Shown: piece by piece, positions 17,653 to 25,430 of the stretch
Layout: the number at the start of each line of letters is the position of its first letter
Numbering within the stretch: the stretch's first letter is position 1
DNA from: Betaproteobacteria bacterium
GTDB taxonomy: Bacteria; Pseudomonadota; Gammaproteobacteria; Burkholderiales; Rhodocyclaceae
Assembly: GCA_009780885.1 (NCBI GenBank)
Contig: WQZF01000018.1
Location: 1 to 38,292 of the forward strand
DNA length: 38,292 nt
Direction of reading: 5' to 3'
Translations under genes and position numbers: made by a program
Notes under the pieces: generated by a model
What the model was told of the DNA's origin: nothing
Seen by the model: only the letters and a program-made list of their open reading frames with translations
Databases searched by the model: none

Positions 17653-17745
17653 ATGTTCGAGATAAGGCAATACACCACAGAGGACGGTCGTGCCGTATTC
17701 AGGGAATGGCAACTCAACAATACGAAACAGGAGAAAGCGCGATGA
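17653..17745 (+). pseudogene. N-terminal stub of a HigB/RelE-type toxin
   Basis: A 30-codon frame begins MFEIRQYTTEDGRAVFREWQ, which matches the first residues of HigB-like RelE-family toxins (MxEIRxYxTxDGRxxFxEW). It then runs into unrelated residues and stops in an ATGA overlap with the antitoxin gene. The remaining roughly 70 residues, including the RNase active site, are missing. An internal deletion that joined the toxin start to the antitoxin ribosome site would explain this. Confidence 0.6.
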
Positions 17746-18053
17746 GAGACATACCGCATGATGAAGCAATGGCCGAGGTCTTCCGCGAAGATCCGGCATA
17801 TGCAGTTGCGCTGCTGAATGACATTCTTGAGGACGGCGACCAAGGGGAATTGCTGATCGTGCTTCGTCAGATGGCAAAGGCGTTTGGAGGCGTATCGAAG
17901 GTTGCCGAGAAGGCGCATCTCAACAGCACACACATTTACCGCGCCTTGTCTGCCAAGGGAAATCCGCAGATTCGCAGCTTGACGGCAATTCTCAGGACGA
18001 TGGGTTTGCGCCTCGCGGTTCAGCCGATCCAGACGACAGGACATGTTTCCTGA
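17742..18053 (+). CDS. HigA-like antitoxin (helix-turn-helix)
   Basis: The 103-residue product has the pattern of the addiction-module antidote family. A short N-terminus (DEAMAEVFREDPAYAVALLN) is followed by a helix-turn-helix around FGGVSKVAEKAHLNSTHIYR and KGNPQIRSLTAILRTMGLRL. Such proteins neutralise a HigB/RelE-type toxin and repress their own operon. ATG 17742 is preceded by AGGAGA at 8 bases. The toxin normally just upstream survives only as a stub, so this is an orphan antitoxin and may now act only as a DNA-binding protein. Confidence 0.82.
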   Translation: MRDIPHDEAMAEVFREDPAYAVALLNDILEDGDQGELLIVLRQMAKAFGGVSKVAEKAHLNSTHIYRALSAKGNPQIRSLTAILRTMGLRLAVQPIQTTGHVS

Positions 18054-18152
18054 CCGCCTGTCGAGCGCAAGTCCATGCCTTTTCACTACACCACCGGGCG
18101 CGTGATCAGCGCCGCTGCCCAAGGCTTGCGATAAACGCCTGCGCGGTATGCC

Positions 18153-20834
18153 ATGCGTCTTTCCATTCTCGCGTTCGCGCTGGGTGTTTGCTGCTTGCAG
18201 TGGCAAGCTGCTTTGCCGCCGGAGCCTTTGTGGATGCTCTCTGGCGCGGTGGTTTGCCTTGCGCTGACGCAGATACTGAGGAGGCCGGTAAATAGAGCGT
18301 GCTGTGCTTCCAAAACCTGGATACTGCGACTTCGCGTGGGATGCCTCCGGCATGTAGGATGGGTAGAGCGTAGCGAAACCCATCATTTCTCCCTCCGCAA
18401 CTCCGATGGGTTTCGCTACGCTCTACCCATCCTACGCACTTGCCTTGCGCTGGCGCAGATAAAGGGCAGGACGAAAGCGATCAACGCGGCGTTTCTGGCG
18501 CTGACGCTTGCTGCCGCCTTTGTCGCGGGATTCGGATGGGCCGCGTGGCGCGCTGAAATTCTTCTGGAACGGAGCTTGCCCGTCGAGCGGGAAGTGCGCG
18601 ATTTGATCGCGACGGGCGTCGTCGCCGAAATGCCGCAGCCGGTCGACGGCGGAACGCGCTTCGTCTTTGCGCTCGAAGGGCTGGAAGACGAGCAGGGGAA
18701 CGCGCTGCCGGAGGCGGAGACGCCCGCGAGAATTGCGCTCTCCTGGTACAGCGCCATGCGGGACGGGGTTTTCCAGCCGCCGCCGCCGCTTGCGGCGGGA
18801 GAGCGCTGGCGCTTGACCGTGCGTCTGAAACGGCCGCACGGCAGCGCCAACCCCAATGGATTCGACTACGAAGCATGGTTGCTCGAACGCGGTATTCGCG
18901 CGACGGGATTTGTCCGGGCGCGGAGCGTGGCGATGGAAGCAGCGCCGGAAGGCGTGGCGACTCCGGCAATGCTGGCGCAACGCCTCGATGGTTTTGTTGC
19001 TGTTTCGATCCACTCGCCGGCTTATGCGATCGAGCGTTTGCGCGCGGCGGTGCGCGAACGTTTCAACACCGCGCTGCCGGAAGGGCCTTATGCCGGAATC
19101 CTGGTGGCGCTCGTCGTGGGCGACCAGAACGCGATTCCTTCCGAACAGTGGGAAATTTTCGCGCGCACCGGGATCACGCACCTGGTGGCGATTTCCGGGC
19201 TGCATGTGACGATGATCGCCATGCTCGCAGGCGGCCTCGTCTCGCGCCTGTGGCGCAGGCAGGAGCGCCTGGTGCTGGCGCTGCCGGCGCGTCGTGCGGC
19301 GGTGCTGCTGGGATGGCTGGCGGCTTTTTTCTACACCTTGCTCGCCGGTTTCGCGGTGCCTTCGCAACGCACGCTGTACATGTTGAGCGTCGCCGCCTGT
19401 GCCCTGTGGCTTGGGCATACCGGCAAGGCGAGCCGTACGCTCTGCCTGGCGCTCCTCATCGTGCTGTTGCTCGATCCGTGGGCGGTGCTCGCGCCGGGAT
19501 TCTGGCTTTCCTTCGGCGCCGTCGCCGCGCTGTTCTACGTCAGCCTTGCGCGCCTGGGCATGCGCCGCGCAGCGGAAACTGCGGAAGAAGGAGCGAAAGC
19601 CGCGCGCCTTGGCCGTGCCGTCTTCCACTCCGTTTCGGAATGGGGATTGGCGCAATGGTCGGCGACCCTGGGAACGCTGCCGCTGCTGCTCCTTTTCTTT
19701 CACCAATTCTCGCTGGTTTCGCCACTCGCGAATGCAGTCGCGATTCCTTCCATCAGTTTTGTCATTACTCCCCTGGCGCTCGTTGCGGCGATGTTGCCGG
19801 ATCCGCTGTCATCCATGCTGCTTGCGTTCGACCACACCCTTCTTTCCTGGCTGATGCGGCTCATCGAAACGCTTGCTGCGTGGCCGGTATGGCGCCAGGC
19901 AGCGCCACCATGGTGGACGATGCCCCTGGCACTTCTCGGGCTGGTCTGTCTCCTGTTGCCGCGCGGCGTTCCGGGGCGCCTTGCCGGCGTGATCCTGCTG
20001 CTGCCTGTGCTTTCCTCTCCAGCGCCGAGGCCACCGGCGGGAACGGCGTGGCTGACCGTGCTCGACGTTGGGCAAGGGCTGGCGGTGGCAGTGCGAACGG
20101 CAGAACATACGCTGCTCTACGACGCCGGCCCGCGCTACGGTCTCGAAACCGACGCCGGCAGCCGGGTGGTCGTTCCCTGGCTGTATGCCGAAGGAATCGG
20201 GCGCATCGACCGGCTGATCGTCACCCACGCCGACACCGATCATTCCGGCGGCGTGGCCTCCGTGCTTGCGGCGATGCCGGTCGGCGAAATTTTCTCTTCA
20301 CTCGACGAGGCGATTGGCGAACGTTGCCGCGCCGGGCAGCAGTGGGAATGGGACGGCGTGCGTTTTTCGATCCTGCATCCGGATCGCTATCCGGGGGAAA
20401 ATCTTCTTCCCGACGCTTCCGGGAAAAAAACGCGGCAAATCGCCGACAAACCGAATCACCGCTCCTGTGTATTGCGCGTCGAAAACAGAACGGGCAGCGT
20501 GCTCCTGACTTCCGACATCGAAGCCTCCGACGAAGCGGCGCTGCTCAGGAATCATCCTGCCGCGCTGCCTGCCGATGTCCTGCTCGTGCCGCACCACGGC
20601 AGCCGAACCTCCTCCACGCCGGCATTCATCGCCGCCGTCGGCGCGCGCGATGCGATTTTCCCGGTCGGCTATCGCAATCCCTATCGACACCCGCATCCGC
20701 TGGTTCTCGCGCGCTACGCGGACACCAGAACGTGGCGCAGCGATGTGGACGGCGCCATATCGGTCGTCCTCGGAGACGAAATCGAAATCGCCGCTTGGCG
20801 GCGGCAGTCGCCACGCTATTGGCACGGGCGCTAG
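18153..20834 (+). CDS. comEC: DNA uptake channel ComEC/Rec2, with an in-frame repeat insertion
   Basis: ComEC is the inner-membrane channel that brings single-stranded DNA into the cell during natural transformation. The 893-residue product has N-terminal spans, a DUF4131-like soluble part, the competence domain (VGDQNAIPSEQWEIFARTGI followed by HLVAISGLHVTM) and many further spans. A C-terminal metallo-beta-lactamase-like domain follows, opening VLDVGQGLAVAV, with HADTDH at about residues 692-697. ATG 18153 begins a typical MRLSILAFALG span. Residues 42-103 are unlike the family: they are encoded by a 186-bp segment holding a family B palindrome between near-identical 22-bp copies. The frame is kept, so the protein may still work, with about 62 extra residues between two spans. 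Confidence 0.93.
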   Translation: MRLSILAFALGVCCLQWQAALPPEPLWMLSGAVVCLALTQILRRPVNRACCASKTWILRLRVGCLRHVGWVERSETHHFSLRNSDGFRYALPILRTCLALAQIKGRTKAINAAFLALTLAAAFVAGFGWAAWRAEILLERSLPVEREVRDLIATGVVAEMPQPVDGGTRFVFALEGLEDEQGNALPEAETPARIALSWYSAMRDGVFQPPPPLAAGERWRLTVRLKRPHGSANPNGFDYEAWLLERGIRATGFVRARSVAMEAAPEGVATPAMLAQRLDGFVAVSIHSPAYAIERLRAAVRERFNTALPEGPYAGILVALVVGDQNAIPSEQWEIFARTGITHLVAISGLHVTMIAMLAGGLVSRLWRRQERLVLALPARRAAVLLGWLAAFFYTLLAGFAVPSQRTLYMLSVAACALWLGHTGKASRTLCLALLIVLLLDPWAVLAPGFWLSFGAVAALFYVSLARLGMRRAAETAEEGAKAARLGRAVFHSVSEWGLAQWSATLGTLPLLLLFFHQFSLVSPLANAVAIPSISFVITPLALVAAMLPDPLSSMLLAFDHTLLSWLMRLIETLAAWPVWRQAAPPWWTMPLALLGLVCLLLPRGVPGRLAGVILLLPVLSSPAPRPPAGTAWLTVLDVGQGLAVAVRTAEHTLLYDAGPRYGLETDAGSRVVVPWLYAEGIGRIDRLIVTHADTDHSGGVASVLAAMPVGEIFSSLDEAIGERCRAGQQWEWDGVRFSILHPDRYPGENLLPDASGKKTRQIADKPNHRSCVLRVENRTGSVLLTSDIEASDEAALLRNHPAALPADVLLVPHHGSRTSSTPAFIAAVGARDAIFPVGYRNPYRHPHPLVLARYADTRTWRSDVDGAISVVLGDEIEIAAWRRQSPRYWHGR
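18254..18461 (+). repeat. Insertion in comEC flanked by a 22-bp direct duplication
   Basis: TTGCCTTGCGCTG(A/G)CGCAGATA occurs at 18254-18275 and again at 18440-18461 with one mismatch, a spacing of exactly 186 bp or 62 codons. Between the copies lie a half-unit of the 5151-type repeat (GGATACTGCGACTTCGCG) and a full family B palindrome. The arrangement fits insertion with a long target duplication, or a tandem duplication into which the repeats went. Confidence 0.75.
18353..18438 (+). repeat. GC-rich palindromic repeat, family B, copy 3 (inside comEC)
   Basis: TGTAGGATGGGTAGAGCG to CTACCCATCCTACG is the most symmetric copy, with the same orientation as those at 4187 and 38175. It is read in frame in comEC as VGWVERSETHHFSL and following residues. 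Confidence 0.85.
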
Positions 20835-20856
20835 GAAAAGGGCGCTCTGGTTCCGG

Positions 20857-20934
20857 ATTTTCTAAATTTACTTAAAGAATGTATGGCTACAGTAGTGTAT
20901 TTTAATTAAGAATTATTACAGTAATTTAGAAAAT
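20857..20934 (+). repeat. AT-rich palindromic element, family A, copy 5
   Basis: ATTTTCTAAATTTACTTAAA at the left, GGCTACAGTAGTG in the centre and ACAGTAATTTAGAAAAT at the right define this 78-bp copy, 22 bp after the comEC stop codon. Its reverse complement aligns closely with copy 6. Its last base is the first base of the TTGACA box ahead of vapBC. Confidence 0.85.
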
Positions 20935-20974
20935 TGACAGAGCTACAATTGGGAGTAATGTGTTTTTGCATTAC
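20934..20974 (+). promoter_or_regulatory. Promoter and probable operator of vapBC
   Basis: TTGACA (20934-20939), 16 bases, TAATGT (20956-20961) fits a sigma-70 promoter. GTAATG (20955-20960) and CATTAC (20969-20974) form an inverted repeat over the minus-10 box, where a VapB-type repressor could bind. The first base of TTGACA belongs to the palindromic element. Confidence 0.55.
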
Positions 20975-21003
20975 CATATAAGAAATGGAATGAAGGAGGA
21001 TGT

Positions 21004-21270
21004 ATGGGATCGCTGGCGGTCACAATGAAAGGGCAGGTCACGCTCAGGCGGGATTTGCTGCAACACCTCGGCATCAAATCCGGGGAAAGAATCGAATTCG
21101 AGAAGATGCCCGACGGCGAGTTGAGGCTTCGGGCGGCGCGTCCAGCCGGCGCGATCGAGGATTTCTTTCATGTCCTCGACGGCAAGCTGAAAATGGAAAA
21201 ACCGCTGTCGATAGAGGAAATGAACAGCATTATTGCCTCCGGGTGGTCCGGCGAATTGAGCGGCAAATGA
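21004..21270 (+). CDS. vapB: VapB-like antitoxin (AbrB/SpoVT fold)
   Basis: The 88-residue product begins MGSLAVTMKGQVTLRRDLLQ, a swapped-hairpin AbrB DNA-binding domain (residues 1-50, with LGIKSGERIEFE). An acidic, flexible tail follows that would cover the toxin. AAGGAGGATGT precedes ATG 21004. The stop codon overlaps the toxin start (ATGA), so translation is coupled. It probably represses its own promoter at the inverted repeat 20955-20974. Confidence 0.88.
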   Translation: MGSLAVTMKGQVTLRRDLLQHLGIKSGERIEFEKMPDGELRLRAARPAGAIEDFFHVLDGKLKMEKPLSIEEMNSIIASGWSGELSGK

Positions 21271-21668
21271 AAATTTCTGTCGATACAAACGTACTTGTGC
21301 GCGCTGTCCTGCAAGATGATCCCGCTCAATGCCGCACTGCGCGCGAACTGCTCAGGGAGGCAAGCCTGATCGCGGTTTCCTTGCCGTGCCTGTGTGAATT
21401 GGTCTGGGTTCTGATGCAGGGGGCCAAATTGGCGAGAGAGGATGTGTCGGCAACACTCCGCGTATTGCTCAACACCTCCAACGTCGTCATGAACCGCCCC
21501 GCAGTCGAAGCCGGGCTTGCGTTATTGGACGCCGGCGGCGACTTCGCAGATGGCATCATGGCCTACGAAGGCGCGTGGTTGGGCGGGGAAAGCTTTGTGT
21601 CATTTGACAAACAGGCAGTCTCGTTGCTGTTGGCACAGGGAGAGTCCGCGCGGCTTCTGGATGATTGA
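21267..21668 (+). CDS. vapC: PIN-domain ribonuclease toxin, VapC-like
   Basis: The 133-residue product has the PIN-domain metal residues: Asp6 in ISVDTNVLVRA, Glu44 in PCLCELVW, Asp92/Asp95 in GDFADGIMAYEG and Asp114 in SFDKQA. VapC toxins cut specific RNAs, often initiator tRNA or rRNA. ATG 21267 is used because it overlaps the antitoxin stop and starts the PIN fold; a longer upstream frame lies over the antitoxin. All acidic residues are present, so it may be active. Confidence 0.9.
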   Translation: MKISVDTNVLVRAVLQDDPAQCRTARELLREASLIAVSLPCLCELVWVLMQGAKLAREDVSATLRVLLNTSNVVMNRPAVEAGLALLDAGGDFADGIMAYEGAWLGGESFVSFDKQAVSLLLAQGESARLLDD

Positions 21669-21691
21669 TCCGGCCCTTGAGCATTCTCATT

Positions 21692-22035
21692 ATTCACCCG
21701 GCAATCAAGGGTTGAGAGAAATCGGATCATTGCCTGAGGACGCAGGCGGACAAGACAGAGGCCGCATTCGTAGCAGCAGACGCCTCGTAGGGGAGGCCGC
21801 CCCCTACGAAGGCGTTGATTCCTATCCCGCATGTCTTGAACACCTGTCGAGCGCAATCCCTGCCATTCATGGCGGGGTCAGCGAGACATGGAGTAACAGG
21901 CGCCGAAGGCGCCCCGCATTGTGTAGGGGCGGGTGGTACGGGCGGGTTTCAAACCCGCCCCTACGCCGCCCCTACAGGAATCCCCAACCTTCAGGTTGGG
22001 GTGACTCAAAATCAACCCTTAATTGCCGGGTGAAT
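21692..22035. repeat. Repeat nest bounded by 24-bp inverted repeats
   Basis: ATTCACCCGGCAATCAAGGG (21692-21715) recurs inverted at 22012-22035 with one mismatch over 24 bases. Inside are CGTAGGGG/CCCCTACG hairpins (21786-21808), a compound palindrome with GGCGGGTTTCAAACCCGCC (21922-21975), and CCCCAACCT-TC-AGGTTGGGG (21982-22001). No gene is seen between vapC and the GNAT gene. The last unit of the window (38269-38292) resembles the boundary repeat. Confidence 0.7.
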
Positions 22036-22130
22036 ATTTACCGGCCTCCTCAGCAACATTCCCTGCGGGTCGGGGATCTTCATCGGCAACAAGGGTATGC
22101 TTGAGAATCCTTGGACAGGCTATGAATTCA

Positions 22131-22721
22131 TCATGCCGGGCGCGGGTAACCGATGAGCCAGTAGGCTTCGCCTTCGGAAAAAAAATCTCCCAGGATCGAG
22201 AGTCCCAATCCCTGGCAATGCGCGGTGAAGGCCCGCTGGTTCTGCTTGGCGATCGAGGTGACGCCAAAGTGGTAGCGCGCCGGGTCGAGGTGTGCCCACA
22301 TCGCGGCGTAGAGTCCCCGCAGCACGCCGCGTCCGCGCGCGCCTGGCGTCACGCATACCGGGCCGAAGAAAAATGTCTGCCGCGTCGGCAAGGGCTGCCT
22401 CGCGAAGGTGTAATGCCGCATCGCCTCGCGCATCGTGGGGGCCAGGGGATTCACGGGGGTTTTTGTGTCGCTGCGTTCCAAGGCGAGCGCGCCGAGGATT
22501 CTTTCCTTCGCGTTTTCTTCCTCCGCGACGATGATTCCCGGGGCCGCGTTCATCCGTTCCAGCATCTTGCGGTCGAAACGCGCGCCAATGAAGCCGCTGC
22601 GCCGCGCTTCCTCGCGCGTCAGGTTCTCGACGTAGAATAGTTCCAGCAGGGCCAGAATTTCGACGTAATCCCGTTCTTCCGCCCGGCGAAAGCGAATGGA
22701 CGGAATTTTTGCATCGGGCAT
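22131..22721 (-). CDS. GNAT-family N-acetyltransferase
   Basis: The 196-residue product has the GNAT layout: an N-terminal RRAEERDYVEILALLELFYV helix, and the acetyl-CoA loop GPVCVTPGARGRGVLRGLYA around residues 122-141. The C-terminal part reads AKQNQRAFTAHCQGLGLSI. AGGAG lies 6 bases before ATG 22721. Substrate is not predictable. It is divergent from the DUF2007 gene and ends at the repeat nest. Confidence 0.8.
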   Translation of the reverse strand: MPDAKIPSIRFRRAEERDYVEILALLELFYVENLTREEARRSGFIGARFDRKMLERMNAAPGIIVAEEENAKERILGALALERSDTKTPVNPLAPTMREAMRHYTFARQPLPTRQTFFFGPVCVTPGARGRGVLRGLYAAMWAHLDPARYHFGVTSIAKQNQRAFTAHCQGLGLSILGDFFSEGEAYWLIGYPRPA

Positions 22722-22801
22722 GGTATCTCCTGTAAATTTTCCTGTGTATCGCGCACTTCATCATTTCTGCGCGGCACGGCGGCGACGAAAGGAAGTGGAA
22801 A

Positions 22802-23305
22802 ATGAACACTCCCGAAAACCCTTGTAAAAACCCCTCTGAAACTTCCACCGACAACACGCGGGACTATCTGGCGGAGATCTTTCGCGCCTGTACCGACGAG
22901 GAACTGCTCGAACGCTATTCCGGCGGGGTTCTGACGGGGGAAGCGATTCCCGTGGCCGCTGCGGAAATATCCCGCCGGGGGATCAAGCTGCCGCCGCTGC
23001 CCAATCCGGAAGCGAGCGGAAATGACGATGAAAGCATTGATCTGGGCAACCTGCAACCCCTTTCGCCTTGCGCCACCTCTACCGAGGCGCTTTTGTTGCG
23101 GGCGCGTCTCGAATTCTGCGGTATTCCAGCGCTGCTGCGCGATGAAAATCTCGGGCAGGCGTTTCCGATGCCCAACTCGGCGTCCATCCGGGTACTGGTG
23201 CCCGAAGCCTGTTACGCGGAAGCGCTCGAAATCGCCGAGCGCCTCCGTGCCGGCGCTTTCGCCCTCGATGAGCGTGCGAGGGCGGAAGATCATGATCCGG
23301 AATAA
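22802..23305 (+). CDS. DUF2007-domain protein
   Basis: The 167-residue product has a hydrophilic N-terminal half with ACTDEELLERYSGGVLTGEA, a type seen in proteins that vary with envelope or signalling context. A DUF2007-like C-terminal half follows (TSTEALLLRARLEFCGIPAL, then SIRVLVPEACYAEALEIAE). The domain is annotated as putative signal transducing; its function is unknown. AAGGAAGTGG precedes ATG 22802. It converges on the gene at 23461. Confidence 0.7.
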   Translation: MNTPENPCKNPSETSTDNTRDYLAEIFRACTDEELLERYSGGVLTGEAIPVAAAEISRRGIKLPPLPNPEASGNDDESIDLGNLQPLSPCATSTEALLLRARLEFCGIPALLRDENLGQAFPMPNSASIRVLVPEACYAEALEIAERLRAGAFALDERARAEDHDPE

Positions 23306-23460
23306 CTCAGGGATACCATCCGGATTGGGCGTCCGCTTTGCTTCCTGTCGTAAAGGAAGGCGAAACCATCCCAATTTCGGGAATGATTATTAAAAATAAT
23401 TAACCTTCCCGCCGGGCGGATTTTACTCCGAATCGGAATTTCAAAATCCGGAACGTTCTT

Positions 23461-23802
23461 TCAGCCGATGAGGAACGCTGCGATCATGCAGGCGATGAAA
23501 AGCAGCCACGAGGTGCGGCGCAGCAAGGTTTTCTGTATCACGAACGAAAGAAGGCCGCCGATGATGAAGAGCGAAGGTTTTCCCATCGAGAGCGCGAGCA
23601 CGAGTACGGTCAGCGCCTGGGAAATCTGTTCGTTGCGCGAGGGGCCCTTGTGGTCGAGGGGCTTCCCTTCCGGAAATTCTTCTTCGTGGGAAGAGGGCGG
23701 CGCGGCGGTTTCTTCTTCGGCGCATCCGCGAAACAGATGGCCCATCCGCACCTTCCTGATCGCGCCTTCGGGCAGCGCTTCCTGTGCCTGCTCTTCCCGC
23801 AT
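23461..23802 (-). CDS. Small membrane protein after tatC, function unknown
   Basis: The 113-residue product has a hydrophilic first half (residues 1-59) with a Cys in LFRGCAEEE and a proline-rich stretch. Two likely spans follow, around ALTVLVLALSMGKPSLFIIG and SWLLFIACMIAAFLIG, separated by QKTLLRR. It lies 3 bp after the tatC stop codon on the same strand, so it is probably the last gene of the his-tat operon. No family is recognised, and a weak ribosome site leaves the start somewhat uncertain. Confidence 0.65.
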   Translation of the reverse strand: MREEQAQEALPEGAIRKVRMGHLFRGCAEEETAAPPSSHEEEFPEGKPLDHKGPSRNEQISQALTVLVLALSMGKPSLFIIGGLLSFVIQKTLLRRTSWLLFIACMIAAFLIG

Positions 23803-23805
23803 TTT

Positions 23806-24606
23806 TCAGGGATTCGGCGGCTGCCCGGAATCCTCCGGGGCGCGGGGCGTTTCTTCCGTTGAAGCTGCGGGCCGGGCGACGAATTGCGCAAGGAGGATTC
23901 CGGCCTCGTAGAGCAGGCAGAGCGGGATGGCCATCATGAACTGCGAAATGATGTCCGGCGGAGTGAAAATTCCACCAACGACGAAGGATCCCACGATGAT
24001 GTACGGACGCACTTCGCGCAGCTTTTTGATTTCGACGACGCCGGCCTTGACGCACATGATGACGATGACCGGCACCTGGAAGGTGACGCCGAAGGCGATG
24101 AACATCGTCACCACGAAGGAAAAATATTTTTCGATATCGGTCATCCACGCCACGCCTTCGGGGGCGATCCTGGACATGAAGGCGAAGACCATCGGAAAGA
24201 AAACGAAGTACGCGAATGCCATTCCAATGATCAGGAGAAACATCGAGGAAATCACCAGCGGCAAGGCCAGCCGCTTCTCGTGCCTGTAGAGGCCCGGCGC
24301 CACGAAGGCCCAGATTTGATAGAGCACGTAGGGCAGGGCGATGAGAAAGGCCAGCGCCAGCGAGATTTTCATCGGCACGAGAAAGACGCCGACGATGTCG
24401 GTGGCGATCATCTTGCCGTCGGAAGGCAATACCGCCAGCAAGGGGTGCGCGAGCACGGTGTAGAGTTCGCGCGAATAGAAAGCCAGCGGAATGAAGCAGA
24501 GGATGATCGCCAGGAAGGCGCGGATCAGGCGCGTGCGCAACTCGATCAGATGCGAGAAGAAGGATTCTTCCTGCGTGCTTTCCGGCGCGGACGATTCCCC
24601 GCTCAT
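23806..24606 (-). CDS. tatC: Sec-independent protein translocase TatC
   Basis: TatC is the receptor subunit of the twin-arginine export system in the inner membrane. The 266-residue product has six predicted spans, with the family N-terminus FFSHLIELRTRLIRAF and YQIWAFVAPGLYRHEKR. The sixth span is followed by a proline- and glutamate-rich tail of about 25 residues. The ATG overlaps the tatB stop codon (ATGA), so the two are translationally coupled. Confidence 0.96.
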   Translation of the reverse strand: MSGESSAPESTQEESFFSHLIELRTRLIRAFLAIILCFIPLAFYSRELYTVLAHPLLAVLPSDGKMIATDIVGVFLVPMKISLALAFLIALPYVLYQIWAFVAPGLYRHEKRLALPLVISSMFLLIIGMAFAYFVFFPMVFAFMSRIAPEGVAWMTDIEKYFSFVVTMFIAFGVTFQVPVIVIMCVKAGVVEIKKLREVRPYIIVGSFVVGGIFTPPDIISQFMMAIPLCLLYEAGILLAQFVARPAASTEETPRAPEDSGQPPNP

Positions 24607-25037
24607 CTTGGATCGGCGCTTTCAGCCAGTGCCGGCGCGGGATGGGGAGAGGCGGCGGGATCAGCGTTTTTTGCTTCCGGCAAGGCGGCTTCCGCGTGGG
24701 GCAGGGCGGCCGGCTTTTCGGCGTCGGCGAGGGCGGCGCTGACTTCGTCGTGCACTCCGCGCGCTTCCTGCGCCAGGTTTTGCTCGGCGGCGCGCAATTC
24801 CCGGCTGATGCGCTGTTCGAGATCGAAGGCCGATTGCTCGACTTCGGAGCGCAGGCGCTTGAGTTCCTCGATCTGCATTTCGCGGCTGATATCGGCCTTC
24901 ACGTCGTTGACGTAACGCTGCATCCGCCCCAACAGCAGTCCGGCGGTCCGCGCGACGCGCGGCAGGCGTTCCGGGCCGATGACGACCAGCGCCACGATGC
25001 CAACGACCAGGAGTTTGAAAATGCCGATGTCGAACAT
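24603..25037 (-). CDS. tatB: Twin-arginine translocase subunit TatB
   Basis: TatB pairs with TatC to bind twin-arginine signal peptides. The 144-residue product begins MFDIGIFKLLVVGIVALVVI, then GPERLPRVARTAG, the hinge and amphipathic helix that define TatB. A long charged helix (up to about residue 95) and an Ala/Pro-rich tail follow. It begins 103 bp after tatA and overlaps tatC by four bases. Confidence 0.95.
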   Translation of the reverse strand: MFDIGIFKLLVVGIVALVVIGPERLPRVARTAGLLLGRMQRYVNDVKADISREMQIEELKRLRSEVEQSAFDLEQRISRELRAAEQNLAQEARGVHDEVSAALADAEKPAALPHAEAALPEAKNADPAASPHPAPALAESADPR

Positions 25038-25140
25038 GGGGGAAATGGAAGCAGCGAAGATGGAAAATTGCGTGGAAAACTGCGCCCTGCGCCGCCCACG
25101 GCGGCGCAGCGCTTTTTACGTCATTTCAGGGAATGCGCGC

Positions 25141-25377
25141 TTACGAATTGATCTTTTCCTTGACCTCGCCCTCGATCGTCTGACCGGAAGACGCGGATTG
25201 CGCAATCTGGTTCGGAGTGGCGCCCGAAGAATTCTCTTCGCCTTCCTTCAGGCCCTGCTTGAATCCCTTGACCGCACCCCCAAGGTCTTCGCCGATATTG
25301 CGCAATTTTTTCGTGCCGAATACCAGCAAAACGACGACCAGAATGATCAGCCAATGCCAAATGCTCCAAGCGCCCAT
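25141..25377 (-). CDS. tatA: Twin-arginine translocase subunit TatA
   Basis: TatA forms the transport pore or membrane-thinning assembly. The 78-residue product starts [20 protein letters not shown], then [20 protein letters not shown], the canonical hinge and amphipathic helix. A Ser/Gln-rich tail follows. GAGGAG lies about 10 bases before ATG 25377. It is 53 bp after a 39-codon frame with a related N-terminus. Confidence 0.96.
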   Translation of the reverse strand: MGAWSIWHWLIILVVVLLVFGTKKLRNIGEDLGGAVKGFKQGLKEGEENSSGATPNQIAQSASSGQTIEGEVKEKINS

Positions 25378-25430
25378 AGAACCTTACTCCTCGATGCAGT
25401 TGAAAATCTGTCCGTATCCCACGCGACACC

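Noticed and set aside
18077..18138. A short frame MPFHYTTGRVISAAAQGLR between the antitoxin and comEC
   Set aside because: It has no ribosome site or recognised family, and its short length is expected by chance.
18875..20875. A 666-codon frame overlapping comEC on the same strand
   Set aside because: It is a shifted frame of comEC, very rich in Arg/Ala/Gly, a typical shadow in GC-rich DNA.
21000..21266. An upstream extension of the PIN toxin to 21000
   Set aside because: It runs out of frame over the antitoxin gene; the ATG at 21267 in ATGA overlap starts the PIN fold exactly.
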